64,000 nt of DNA from Prionace glauca (GCA_037974335.1 CM075760.1:23607538-23671537), one strand, 5' to 3'. Counted from the stretch's first letter, positions 51,366 through 62,934 are shown. A program made the numbers and translations. Notes: generated by a model not told the origin, from the letters alone.

Positions 51366-52985
51366 CATAAGAACATAAGAAATAGGAGCAGGAGTAGGCC
51401 ATCTGGCCCTTCGAGCCTGCCCCGCCATTCAATAAGGTCATGGCTGATCTGTCGTGACTCAGCTCCACCTTCCTGCCCTCTCCCCATAACCCTTAATCCC
51501 TTCTCTTATCAAAAACCCATCAACCCGTTTCTTAAAAATATTTAGCGAGGCAGCCTCCACCACTTCAACGGGCAGAGAATTCCAGAGATTCACCACCCTT
51601 TGAGTGAAGAAGTTCCTCCTCAACTCTGTTCTAAACCGCCCCCCCTTTATCTTGAGGCTGTGCCCCCTAGTCCTACTGTCTTTTTTGAGCGGGAAGAGTC
51701 TCTCCACCTCTATCCTATCCATCCCATTCATCATCTTATACGTCTCAATGAGATCTCCCCTCATTCTTCTGAACTCTAACGAGTACAAGCCTAGTTTATT
51801 CAGCCTCTCCTCATAGCTCAATCCCCTCAACTCCGGTATCAGCCGAGTAAACCTCCTCTGCACTCCCTCCAGGGCCAAAATATCCTTGCGCAGGTGCGGC
51901 GCCCAAAACTGCACACAGTACTCCAGCTGCGGCCTCACCAATGCCCTATACAGCTGTAGCAAGACCTCCCTACTTTTATATTCAATCCCCCTCGCTATGA
52001 AGGCCAGCATCCCATTCGCCTTCCTGACCAACTGCTGCACCTGCAAGCTGGGTTTTTGCGACTCATGCACAAGGACCCCGAGGTCCCTCTGCACCGTCGC
52101 CTGCTGCAGTTTTTCGCCCCATAAGTAATAGTCCTTCCTACCATTCCTCCTACCAAAGTGGACCACCTCACACTTGCCAACATTAAATTCCATTTGCCAT
52201 TTCCTGGCCCATTCACCCAGCCTATCTAGATCCTTCTGTAGACTCTCCACACCCTCCGCACAATTTGCCTTTCCCCCAATCTTGGTGTCATCAGCAAATT
52301 TTGACACCCTGCACTCGGTTCCCTCCTCCAGATCATCTATATAAATGGTAAATAGCTGAGGCCCCAGCACCGATCCCTGGGGCACCCCACTAATCACCAA
52401 CCGCCAATCTGAATAGCATCCATTGACCCCCACTCTCTGCCTCCTATTTGACAACCAATCCTCTATCCACGCAAACACCCTACCCCCAACTCCATGTCCC
52501 CTGACCTTCTGCAATAACCTCTTGTGAGGTACCTTGTCAAACGCCTTCTGAAAATCCAGAAAGACCACATCCACCGGCTCTCCTCTATCCCCTCCCTAGA
52601 CACATCCTCATAGAACTCCAGTAAATTTGTCAGACACGACTTCCCTTTAATGAAACCGTGTTGCGTCCGCCCTATCAAGCAATTCCCCTCAAGATGCCTC
52701 ACTATTTCCTCCTTAATGACGGTTTCTAACATTTTACCTACCACAGACGTTAAACTAACCGGCCTATAATTCCCCGCCTTTTGCCTGGCACCCTTCTTAA
52801 ACAACGGCGTAACATTAGCCGTTTTCCAATCTTCTGGCACTTCCCCGGAATCCAGCGACGTCTGGAAAATAAACACCAAGGCATCCACTATCACCTCCGC
52901 CATTTCTTTCAGAACCCTCGGATGCATTCCATCCGGTCGTGGGGACTTGTCCACGGTTCCACTCGCATACACGCAGGGCAGGGTA
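51366..52985 (-). mobile_element. CR1-like LINE, longest copy, one frameshift
   Basis: The tail is on the left (ACATAAGAACATAAGAAATA at 51366). Minus frames cover, from about 52970 down: KSPRPDGMHPRVLKEMAEVI, PEDWKTANVTPLFKKGARQK, QHGFIKGKSCLTNLLEFYED, then after a one-base deletion near 52588 DVVFLDFQKAFDKVPHKRLL through to GIKGYGERAGRWS. Otherwise it is nearly identical to the 8-kb and 32-kb copies. Confidence 0.9.
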
Positions 52986-53065
52986 GGTGTAGGAGGAGGC
53001 GGCAGTGCGGGCTCGTTGGGCCGAAGGGCCTGTTTCCCGTGCTGGGTTGTTCTTTGTTCTTTGTT
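52986..53065 (+). mobile_element. Short tail-B piece
   Basis: GTGCGGGCTCGTTGGGCCGA to GTTCTTTGTTCTTTGTT, as at 15318-15374: a severely truncated retrocopy abutting the LINE. Confidence 0.65.
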
Positions 53066-53324
53066 CCCTTGTCTTGTTTACTCTCCCAAATTCAATCTCT
53101 CTCATTGATCCAGATTGAATTCTACTTGCTAATTTTGTGTCGACTAACCCCACCCTCCCAGTCCATTAATATCTTCCTGCTGTCCACAATTATTCCTCAC
53201 TGTCAACCATGTCAGCAACTTTTGTATCATACAAACTTAGTAATCATTTTCCATACAGTTAAGTCTAAATTATACTGACACAAAAGAGAAAACTGTGGAA
53301 CATCACTGGAAACAGGCATCTCGG

Positions 53325-54118
<794 letters not shown>

Positions 54119-55935
54119 TCACAGATTCACCACTCTCTGGCTGAAAAAATTCCTCTTCATCTTTGTTTTAAAGGATCATCTCTTTATTCTGAGATGGTGC
54201 CCTCTGGTTCTAGTTTTTCCTACGAATGAAACATCCTTTCTGCATCCACTCTATCCAGGCCTCGCAGTACCTGTTAGTTTCAGTAAGACCTCCCCTCATC
54301 CTTCTCAACTCTAGCTCATACAACAAGCTCTTCATTCCAGGGATCATTCTTGTGAACCTCCTCTGGACCCTTTCCAAGACCAGCAGATCCTTCCTTAGAT
54401 ATGGGGACCAAAACTGCTCACAATACTCCAAATGGGGTCTGACCAGAGCTTTATACAGCCTCAGAAGTACATCCCTGCTCTTGAATTCTAACCCTCTCAA
54501 CATGAATGCTAACATTGCATTTACCTTCCTAACTACCGACTGAAACTGCATGCTAACCGAAAGAGAATCTTGAACAAAACTCCCAAATCCCTTTGTGCTT
54601 CTGATTTCCTAAGCATTTCCCTGTTTAGAAAAGTCTCCATTCATCCTTCCAAAGTGAATAACCTCACACTTTTCCACATTGTAATCCATCAGCCACTTCT
54701 TTGCCCACTCTCGAAACTCATCCAAGTTGTTCTGCCATCCCCTGCTTCCTCAATACTACCTATCCCTCTACATATCTTTGTATCATTTGCAAACTTAGTC
54801 ACAGTGATTTCAAATTGTTATATTGTGAAAAAATGTGGTCCCAGCATCAACCTGAGGCACACCACTAGTCACCAGCTGCCATACTGAAAAAGACCCCTTT
54901 TATCCTCACTCTCTGCCTCTGCCAGTCAACCAATCCTTTATCCATGCCAGGATCTTACACTTAACACCATGGACTCTTAATTTATTTAACAGTCTCCTTT
55001 GCAGCACCTTGTCAAAGGCTTTCTGGAAATCTAAGTAAATAACATCCACTCGTTCTCCTTTATCGAACTTCCTTGTTACCTCCTCAAAGAACTCAGAACA
55101 GATCTGTCAGACATGACTCCCCCTTGCTGCGGCTGTATAGGGCATTGGTGAGGCCGCAGCTGGAGTACTGTGTGCAGTTTAGGGCGCTGTACTTACGCAA
55201 GGATATCTTGGCCTTGGAGGGAGTGCAGAGGAGGTTTACTAGGCTGATACCGGAGTTGAGGGGTTTGAGCTATGAGAGGCTGAATAAACTAGGCTTGTGC
55301 TCATTAGTGTTTAGAAGAATGAGGGGAGATCTCATTGAGACGTATAAGATAATGAATGGGATGGATAGGATAGAGGTGGAGAGGCTCTTCCCGCTCAGAA
55401 AGGATAGTAGGACGAGGGGGCACAGCCTCAAGATAAAGGGAGGGGGGGCGCGGTTTAGAACGGAGTTGAGGAGGAATTTCTTCACTCAAAGGGTGGTGAA
55501 TCTCTGGAATTCTCTGTCCGTTGAAGTGGTGGAGGCTGCCTCGCTAAATATTTTTAAGACGCGGGTTGATGGGTTTTTGATAAGAGAGGGGATTAAGGGT
55601 TATGGGGAGAGGGCGGGAATGTGGAACTGAGACACGACAGATCAACCATGATCTTATTGAATGGCGGGGCAGGCTCGAGGGGCTAGATGGCCTACTCCTG
55701 CTCCTATTTCTTATGTTCTTATTGACGAAGCCGTGCTCACTCAGTCCTATCTTATCAGGCACTTCCAAGTGCTCCATGATCTCATCATTAATAATTGACT
55801 CTAAAATCTTGTCAATGACCGAAGTTAGGCTAACCATCCTATAATTTTCCATCTGCTGCCTCACTCCCTTCCTAAACAGCAGTGTCACATTAGCTACTTT
55901 CCAGTCCTCTGGGATCCCCCCTGTCTCCACATGAT
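54119..55935 (-). mobile_element. Older CR1-like LINE, split by a younger one
   Basis: 54119-55125 and 55727-55935 are one minus-strand element. Minus reading gives METGGIPEDWKVANVTLLFR and EIMEHLEVPDKIGLSEHGFV on the right part, then across the younger insert KGGVMSD..., and RALVRPHLEYCEQFWSPYLR with RRFTRMIPGM on the left. Many differences from the young subfamily. Confidence 0.85.
55126..55726 (+). mobile_element. Younger CR1-like LINE 3' end nested in an older one
   Basis: Plus: RLYRALVRPQLEYCVQFRAL, YLRKDILALEGVQRRFTRLI, RFRTELRRNFFTQRVVNLWN and GIKGYGERAGMWN, then the tail CTCCTATTTCTTATGTTCTTA. It inserted into the 'FVN/KGG' point of the older element with at most a 3-bp target duplication (TTG on both sides). 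Confidence 0.88.
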
Positions 55936-55949
55936 TAACAAGTGTTCTT

Positions 55950-56580
55950 TATTGCAAGGGGAACAGGATGTGAAAACAGGGATGTTATACTGCCAGTTGT
56001 AGAGGGTGTTGGCAAGGCCACATCTGGAATACTGTACAGTTTTGATGTCCTTACTTATGATAGGATATAGTTATATTAGAAACATAGTTAGGAGATAGTT
56101 CAATCGACTGATTTCTGGGATGAGGGAGTGTGTCAGAGGAAATATGAGACAGATTGGGCTTGTATCTATTGAAGTTCAGAAGAATGAGTCAATCTTATTG
56201 AAATGTTTAAGATCGTGAGGGGACTTGACAGTGTATATGCTCAGGAGGTGTCTTCCCCTTCATAAGAGACAAGGACTTGGGGCGTTAGGCTAAAAACACT
56301 GGGTCCAGAATTTAAGATAGAGAGGAGGAGAAATGTTTCCTCTGAGAGTCATTACTCTGTGGAATCCTCTTCCCTGGAGAGCAGTGAAGGCACAGTTACT
56401 GAATATTTTGAAAGGTTGAGTTAAATAGATGCTTGATTGACAAGGGAATCAAGAGTTTTAGGGGTTAAAGAGGAAAGTGGGGTTGAGGCTGCAATCAGAT
56501 CAATAATGATGTTACAGAATTGTGCAATATATTTGATGGGCTGAATGGCCTGCTCCAAATTCCTCTGTTCATATTTGTGT
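55950..56580 (+). mobile_element. Old CR1-like LINE 3' part
   Basis: GCAAGGCCACATCTGGAATA, TGAAGTTCAGAAGAATGAGT, ATTGAAATGTTTAAGATCGT and TTTGATGGGCTGAATGGCCT follow the element's order. No intact frame. Confidence 0.65.
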
Positions 56581-57189
56581 ACGTTCTTCGGTAGTTTACA
56601 GGGAATACAGTTGACGGTGCAGGAGATGGTCTCATGGATAAGATGAGACCTGAGAGGGCAACAGCGGAGATAGGAAAGAAACTAGAGAAAGATGTTCCAT
56701 ATGTCTGATCTGGATTTATCTTGAGTCAGATGTGGGTTCAGGTCTCAGACAAGGGGGAGTTTTAAACAGAATCTGTCTTGGTGAGTTGGTGGAAGGAAGG
56801 AAAGCAGCAGAGGCAGCTGAAGGGATTGTCTCAATCTCAGTGATGAAAAAGCTCCATGTGCTCCTCACACTTGTTGGAGGTGAGGATGGAGGAGACAGGG
56901 AGAAGGAAAGCCATTCAAAAGGAACTTACATGCATTTGGGATTTTAAAATGATTCATTAGAGATAAATCCAGCTCAGACAGATGGAACATGTTTTGCTCT
57001 CTGTGTTCCCCCACATCTATAAATCCCCATCCCACAGCCTTTCCCTCCTTCCTGGGCTGAAATCTAAACCGATCTCACCATTTCTTTCCTACACTCTGTT
57101 TTCTCCCTCCCTCTCTTCTGTCTGGGTTCAGTTCTCCAGGCTCCTGTTTGCAGACTGACAACAAGATCAATAGCTGTTAAATGGACTAG
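56581..57189. other. Intergenic stretch between LINE and SINE
   Basis: No gene. 57050-57180 (TCACCATTTCTTTCCTACAC, CTCTTCTGTCTGGGTTCAGT) is related to the outer part of the 58.3-kb promoter arm, so it is probably a decayed promoter copy. Confidence 0.45.
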
Positions 57190-57325
57190 TTTTATATTCC
57201 AGATTTAGTAACTGAATTGAAATTCTGCCACTTTTGATTGTGGGATTTGAACCCATGGCACCAGAGAATTAGTCTGGGCCTTCGGATTATTGTTCCAGTG
57301 GCATTACCACAACGCCACCATGTAT
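57190..57325 (-). mobile_element. tRNA-headed SINE head (elasmobranch type)
   Basis: Minus: GGTGGCGTTGTGGTAATGCC, AACAATAATCCGAAGGCCCA and GGTTCAAATCCCACAATC, then AGAATTTCAATTCAGTTAC. The A and B boxes are recognisable. It is the same family as 25735-26010, here with the head retained. Confidence 0.75.
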
Positions 57326-57458
57326 ATCTCTAGGTATGTGTATATGATTTACATCTACGTCTCATGTACATGAGATTTTTATTATATATAAATAAACAAA
57401 CTCAAATGATCAGAATGAGCATGGTTCAGTGTGATTAACAGCCGCATTACTTCTGCAG

Positions 57459-58118
57459 TCACTTGTGAACTCGTCCATGTGTCAGCAGGTTGGCTAACTG
57501 AATGAACCTCTTCCCACACTCAGAGCAACTGAATGGCCTCTCACCAGTGTGAACTCGCTGGTGTGTCATTAAGGCAGCCGACTGAGCAAATCTCTTCTCA
57601 CACACAGAACAAGTGAATGGCCTTTCACCAGTGTGAACTCGCCGGTGTATCAACAGTTGAGATGATTGAGTGAATCCATTCCCACACAGGGAGCAGGTGA
57701 ATGGTCTCTCCCCAGTGTGACCTCGCTGGTGGACAGTGAGGGCAAACAATTGCCTGAACTTCTTTCCACAGAATGTGCAGCTGAATGGCTTCTCTTTTGT
57801 GTGAATTCGCTGGTGTGACTGGAGGATGAATAACGCAGTGAATCCCCTCCCACACACGGAGCACGAGAATGGCCTCTCACCAGTGTGACTGCGTTGATGA
57901 GTTTCCAGCTCCGATGGGTAATTGAATTTCTTCTCACATTCCCCACATTTCCATGGTTTCCCCATGCTGTGACTGCGTTTGTGTCTGGACAGGCCGGATG
58001 AATAGCTAAAGCCTCGTCCACAAACAGAACAAGTGTACGGTTTCTCACTTGTGTGAGTGATGCTATTTGGCTCCATGTTCAAATTCTGATGACAGTCAGG
58101 TGAGAATAAATCAAGCAA
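57459..58118 (-). CDS. C2H2 zinc-finger protein with 7 fingers, ZNF-D
   Basis: 219 aa from the ATG at 58118. Seven C2H2 fingers with complete ligands, ending [10 protein letters not shown]. The N-terminal 28 residues ([20 protein letters not shown]...) are not finger sequence, and a second Met (MEPNSI) at residue 15 could also start. Finger 1 ([17 protein letters not shown]) is followed by the linker [11 protein letters not shown]. The Met-x-Lys-Pro that serves as the start in ZNF-A, -B, -C and -E is here internal, so ZNF-D keeps the ancestral longer form. The exon acceptor (TTCCATTTCACAG) lies just upstream, exon start 58177. Promoter shared with ZNF-E in opposite direction. Nuclear DNA-binding role inferred. 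Confidence 0.9.
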   Translation of the reverse strand: MLDLFSPDCHQNLNMEPNSITHTSEKPYTCSVCGRGFSYSSGLSRHKRSHSMGKPWKCGECEKKFNYPSELETHQRSHTGERPFSCSVCGRGFTALFILQSHQRIHTKEKPFSCTFCGKKFRQLFALTVHQRGHTGERPFTCSLCGNGFTQSSQLLIHRRVHTGERPFTCSVCEKRFAQSAALMTHQRVHTGERPFSCSECGKRFIQLANLLTHGRVHK

Positions 58119-58177
58119 TCTGTCGTTTCATGAAATTCGGTTTAAAATTTCTGACTGCAAATCTCTCCATCGAATCC
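58119..58177 (-). other. 5' untranslated part of the ZNF-D final exon
   Basis: Acceptor CCATTTCACAG on minus, followed by GGATTCGATGGAGAGATTTG, the family leader block. Confidence 0.6.
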
Positions 58178-58290
58178 CTGTGAAATGGAACAGGAAATAA
58201 GTGTGAAAGAACTGTAAAAACTGTAAATCCCTGTCAAACACTTACCCCCCACCGCTCCTTGGGTTGAAATCCAAATCCATCTCACCATTT

Positions 58291-59393
58291 CTTTCCTCCA
58301 CTCCCAGTTTTCTCCCTCCCTCTCCTCTGTCTGGGTTCAGTTCTCCAGCTCCTGTCTGCAGACTGGCAATGAAACCAATGGGTCTTATTGGGGTGTTGGG
58401 GCCTCCAGCGGATGTTTGTGAATCCTCCCCGCCTACCCCCCAGGGTTTCCTTCCTTCCCAGAGATCAGAGTCCTCATTGATTTGAGGCCAAAGTGTAACC
58501 TCTTATTTACTGTCCCCCTTCCCCATCCTCTGATGTGAACTGAGCCAGGATGGGGCCGTTAACCTGGGCCTGTTCCCGGGAGGAAGAGAGGGAGAAGCCC
58601 CGAAGCTGCAAACCAGGGAGCTGACAATGATTCTGAAGGGTTTGCGGATCCACAAAGTGTTTCCAGACCCTCCCAGCCACCGCCTAACGCTGACTCCGCT
58701 TCTCCGGGACGAACAAGCGCCAAGGACAGCAGTGACACTGCGTATGCTCCAAATCACAATGCCCGGGGACTGATTGACGGCAGATCTGGGCCAATAGAAA
58801 GAGGGGGCGGGGCTGGTCCTCCAACCAATCGGAGCGAATGAAGGGCGGGGCAGGAGGACTGAGCAGGAGCGGCTGGTCCTCCAACCAATCGGAGTGAATG
58901 AGGGGCGGAGCTGGAGACCAACACTCAGAAGAAACCCGGTGAATGCGGAGCAAACTTTGCAGCAGCGGAGGGGGAGGCGCTGGAACCGGCGGCTGGATAT
59001 TGGGGCGGGTCTGGAAACACTTTGTGGATCCGCAAACCCTTCAGAATCATTGTCAGCTCCCTGGTTTGCAGCTTCGGGGCTTCTCCCTCCCGAGAACAGG
59101 CCCAGGTTAACGGCCCCATCCTGGCTTAGACACTGGAGGATGGTTCACATCAGAGGATGGGGGAGGGGGTCAGTAAATAAGAGGTTACACTTTGGCCTCA
59201 AATCAATGAGGACTCTGATCTCTGGGAAGGAAGGAAACCCTGGGAGGTGGGCGGGGAGGATTCACAAACACCCGCTGGAGGCTCCAACATCCCCAATAAG
59301 ACCCATCGGTTTTATTGTCAGTCTGCAGAGAGGAGCTGGAGAACTGAACCCAGACAGAGGAGAGGGAGGGAGAAAACTGGGAGTGGAGGAAAG
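58291..59393. repeat. Inverted repeat around the ZNF-D/ZNF-E promoter
   Basis: Left arm 58291-58670 (CTTTCCTCCACTCCCAGTTT ... GTGTTTCCAGACCC) is complementary in order to right arm 59007-59393 (GGGTCTGGAAACAC ... AAACTGGGAGTGGAGGAAAG). Arms are about 380 bp with small indels; the spacer is 336 bp. Both arms appear to hold the first exon and 5' flank of one of the two genes. Confidence 0.9.
58671..59006. promoter_or_regulatory. Bidirectional CpG promoter of ZNF-D and ZNF-E
   Basis: GC-rich spacer of the inverted repeat. It has CCAAT near 58790, GC box GGGGGCGGGG near 58804, and two direct copies of GGCTGGTCCTCCAACCAATC (about 58812 and 58871), each with CCAATCGG and a following GGGCGG. The same unit lies in the ZNF-A/B promoter at 2650-2680. 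No TATA box. Confidence 0.7.
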
Positions 59394-59399
59394 AGAATT

Positions 59400-59999
59400 G
59401 TCTGTTCAGCGTTTCTATTGTGGGCTGATTTTTAAAACTGTTTTTCCATACAAGTTGACGATTTACACAGAAAACTCAACCCCAATAGAAATATTTGTCT
59501 CTCTGTATTTTATATTCTGCATTGGTTGTGATGGTTTTTGTAAACAGAGATTACAGCTTTCAGGAAAAATTAAATGGATTGAAGTGTTTTTTTTGTAGAG
59601 CAGTGACCTGATACAAGTCTTTATAATTACCAGAGCCTTGGGCAGGGGAAATGTGGAAAGAATGCTTCCACTTGTGACAGAATCTAAAAGGAGGAGCAAT
59701 CAATAAACAAAGAGTCATAAATACTAGATAGTTACTAATAAATCCAGGAAGGCAATAAGGACAAATTTGTTCACTCACAGGTTGAGAATTACCACAGAAA
59801 TGAGTTGAGGAAAGTGCTGAGATTGTTTCAAAAGGAAATGGGAGAAGCGCACAAGAGAAAAAGAAATAGAAAAATCAACTGAAAGGCTGTGATGAGGTCT
59901 GTGGGATGGGAGAAGCTGTGTCATATATAAAGGATTAAACTGAATGGTTTATTTGTGTCTTGTATGTTCAAAGTAATTCAATGTAAACTCCTTTTCCAG
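59400..59999 (+). other. ZNF-E first intron or leader, non-coding
   Basis: No coding gene. 59460-59560 is related to 4140-4230 upstream of ZNF-B (CACAGAAAACTCAACCCC). A TTTGTAAACAG near 59552 could be an acceptor. Confidence 0.4.
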
Positions 60000-60332
60000 A
60001 ATATCTGCAGACGGGCGATTCAAACCAAACGTCTTGGGATCTGACACTGTCACACAGTTCTTCAGGATCTGAATATGAAAGGCCTATGAATGTGGAAGGA
60101 GAAATGTTTGCCTATTTTGTCTTTGGGAAATTATTCAACATCATTGTGACTGGAAAAGCCCCGAGACACAGACATCTGTTATTTTTCCACAGCTGGAGCA
60201 GATCTTTAACCAGTTACACAGTGTGAAAAAAAACACATTTACATCAGCTGGACACCGTACTCGTGTTCTTTGTGTGAACCTGGTTTCAACTGATTATATA
60301 ACCTGGCAAGTCATGAGGACACCTGCACCATG
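60000..60332 (+). other. ZNF-E leader with relic fingers and a start-stop uORF
   Basis: The acceptor ACTCCTTTTCCAG ends at 59999. It contains the decayed N-terminal block (TTTAACCAGTTACACAGTGT, TGTGTGAACCTGGTTTCAAC). At 60330 an ATG in strong context (GCACCATG) is followed directly by TGA. Confidence 0.6.
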
Positions 60333-60456
60333 TGAACAAGGAGCAGCAATAGGCCATTCGGCCCCACAGGCCAGTTCCGTCATTTAATAACATCATGGCT
60401 GAACTGATAATGAGCTCAAATCTGCATTCCAACTACGCCCGATAGCCTGTCAATAA
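60333..60456 (-). mobile_element. LINE 3'-tail fragment inserted at the ZNF-E start codon
   Basis: GAACAAGGAGCAGCAATAGG, CCATTCGGCCCCACAGGCCA and CATCATGGCTGAACTGATAA are the antisense CR1-like tail. ZNF-B shows the uninterrupted form CACCTGCAACATGGAG; here CACCTGCACCATG is separated from ATGGAG by this piece. Confidence 0.7.
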
Positions 60457-60458
60457 TC

Positions 60459-61607
60459 ATGGAGAAACCATGGAAATGTGCAGACTGTGGGACGGGATTC
60501 AATTACCCATCTGAATTGGAAACCCATCGACGTATTCACACTGGGGAGAGACCATTCACCTGCTCTGTGTGTGGGAAGGGATTCACTCAGGCATCCAGCC
60601 TGTACACACACCAGCACGTCCATACTGGTGAGAGGCCATTCACCTGCCTTCAGTGTGGGAAGGGATTTAATGCCTTATCAAATCTCCGGACTCACCACCA
60701 GGTTCACTCTGATCAGAGACCATTTAAATGTTCTGATTGTGAGAAGAGCTTTAAAAGCAGAAAGGATTTATTGATTCACCAACGCACTCACACTGGGGAG
60801 AGGCCGTTCATCTGCAACATGTATGGTAAGGGATTCACTCAGTCGTCCCACCTCCTGACACACCAAAGTGTTCACACTGATCAGAGACCATTTAAATGTT
60901 CTGACTGTGAGAAGAACTTTAAAAGCAGAAAGGATTTACTAATTCATCAACGCACTCACACTGGGGAGAGGCCGTTCATCTGCCCCGTGTGTGGGAAGGG
61001 ATTCACTTGTTCATCGCAGCTCCTGAAACACCGATTTGTTCACACTGATCAGAGACCTATCAATTGTTCTGAATGTGAGAAAACATTTAAAAGCAAAAAG
61101 GATCTTCTGAAACACCAGCACACTCACACTGGGGAGAGGCCATTCACCTGCTCTCTCTGTGGGAAGGGATTCACTCGATTAGCCCACCTTCTGAGACACC
61201 GTCGAGTTCACACTGGGGAGAGGCCATTCACCTGCCCTGTGTGTTGTCAGGAATTCATTGATACATCCGACCTTCTGATACACCGGCGAGTTCACACTGG
61301 AGAGAGACCTTACACTTGCCTCCTGTGCGGCAAGAGATTCTCGCAGTCATCCCACCTGACTACACACCAACTTGTTCACACTGATCAGAGACCCTTTGAA
61401 TGTTCTGATTGTGAGAAGAGATTTAAAAGTAAACAGAATCTGCTGAAACACCAGCGAGTTCACACTGGGGAAAGGCCGTTCAACTGTTCCATGTGTGGGA
61501 AGGGATTCGCTCAGTCAAACAACCTGCTGAAACACCAGCAAGTTCACAGGCAACAGCAGGGGTTGGATTCTGCTGTTATTGCTGCTGTTAATCACATCCA
61601 GGACTGA
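60459..61607 (+). CDS. C2H2 zinc-finger protein with 13 fingers, ZNF-E
   Basis: 382 aa beginning MEKPWKCADCGTGF. Thirteen fingers; finger 5 reads CNMYGKGF, so its second zinc-binding Cys is Tyr and that finger probably does not fold. Fingers 4, 6, 8 and 12 carry KCSDCEK.FKS(R/K)(K/Q)-type sequence and most follow (T/S)DQRPF linkers, alternating with ordinary fingers: the array grew by two-finger duplication. Fingers 4-7 show this best. The C-terminus [19 protein letters not shown] is read-through of what is non-coding 3' flank in other copies. Its inverted pseudogene copy is at 53.3 kb. Presumed nuclear DNA-binding regulator with divergent promoter shared with ZNF-D. Confidence 0.9.
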   Translation: MEKPWKCADCGTGFNYPSELETHRRIHTGERPFTCSVCGKGFTQASSLYTHQHVHTGERPFTCLQCGKGFNALSNLRTHHQVHSDQRPFKCSDCEKSFKSRKDLLIHQRTHTGERPFICNMYGKGFTQSSHLLTHQSVHTDQRPFKCSDCEKNFKSRKDLLIHQRTHTGERPFICPVCGKGFTCSSQLLKHRFVHTDQRPINCSECEKTFKSKKDLLKHQHTHTGERPFTCSLCGKGFTRLAHLLRHRRVHTGERPFTCPVCCQEFIDTSDLLIHRRVHTGERPYTCLLCGKRFSQSSHLTTHQLVHTDQRPFECSDCEKRFKSKQNLLKHQRVHTGERPFNCSMCGKGFAQSNNLLKHQQVHRQQQGLDSAVIAAVNHIQD

Positions 61608-61624
61608 ATGGTGTCTGGATACCA

Positions 61625-62455
61625 ATGAGGTTCTACAGTTCTGTGGTATATATCAATAACTTAGACTTAAATGTAAGGTTCATGATTCAGTTTGCAGATG
61701 ATACAACAATTGTATTTGTGTTTAACAATCCAGAAGAAAGCCGTGGACTGCAGGAAGATATCAGTGGGCTGGTCAGATGGGCAGAAAAATGGCACATGGA
61801 ATTCGATCTGGAACAGTGAGGGAGAATGAATTTGGGACATTAGACAAGACAAGGGAATGAACAATAAAGGGGATGATGCTGAGAATTACAGAGGATCAGA
61901 GAGAATTTGGAGTCAACATCCAGACATCCATGAAGGAGGCTGGACATTTAGATCCAAAAGATTAACTCTGTTTCTCCACACAGATGCTGCCAGACCCAAC
62001 GTATTCTGTTTATATTTATAAAATGCTAATCAGAGCAAGCTAGAGAACTGAGCACAGTTCTGGTCACCAGATTAATCAATTATAAAAGTATATGTCAAGT
62101 AAATCTTGTGGCAGAAAGCTGGAGCCAGTTGGCAAGTTTTTAATATCATTACAATGTGTTCAATTTTCAAATCTAATGAATGAAAGATTGAAGGATTAGG
62201 AGGGTTAGTGAAGGAATCATTTCACCGAGAGTCATGGGGATCTGGAACTCACTGCCTGAAAGGATAGGAGAGGCACCAACCCTCATCACATTAAACAGGA
62301 ACTTAGATACACAGTTCAGATTCTGCAGCACACAGAGGGACAGATCAAGAGCTGCAAAGTAGGACAAAACTGGACAATACTTTTCCAGCCAGCACAGACA
62401 TGATGGGCTGAATGGCCTCCTGCTGTTCAGTGAATGTTCTATATTTCAGTTCTGA
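61625..62455 (+). mobile_element. Old CR1-like LINE
   Basis: Plus: VVYINNLDLNVRFMIQFADD, TTIVFVFNNPEESRGLQEDI and WAEKWHMEFDLEQ, the FADD catalytic region, and a 3' end with GACATGATGGGCTGAATGGC. The middle part is decayed and deleted. Confidence 0.75.
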
Positions 62456-62689
62456 CAGTTGGAGTTTGTTTCTGCTGGTGTTAATAACTCCTTGAATTGG
62501 GCTGCAGTGTTATATTTTGGATAAATGCGAAATCGGCTTGATTAAAACACACCAGAGTAGCTTTTTATGTCTTTCCCACTGTGTTATCTGATTGTACTCT
62601 GATTTTCTTATCAGTAAAAAACTAATCTCAGTCACCCCAATCTAAGAATGATTAAGTAAATTCCTTCCCTATCAGCACTGCGAGCGTAC

Positions 62690-62810
62690 CTCAAATCACA
62701 GGGACTGCAGCGGTTCAGGAAGGGCAGCTCACCACCACCTCAAGGATAATTAGGAATAGACAATAAAAATACTGGCCTAGTCGGTGACACCCACACTCCA
62801 TGAAAAGAAA
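62690..62810 (+). mobile_element. SINE tail fragment
   Basis: GGGACTGCAGCGGTTCAGGA, GCTCACCACCACCTCAAGGA and ATAGACAATAAAAATACTGG match the 3' part of the tRNA-headed elasmobranch SINE. Confidence 0.65.
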
Positions 62811-62934
62811 ATGTATATTCAAACAAGACTTAATTAAGGCAGGACAGGATTCTTTGGATTATAAGTTTTACAACATTAAATTAACATTAAAATTATTATT
62901 AAAGGATAGGCGTTTGCATATCAATCCAGGGAAA

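Noticed and set aside
57240-57325. Possible tRNA on minus with GGTTCAAATCCC
   Set aside because: Sequence continues into the known SINE body and the arms do not fold as a tRNA.
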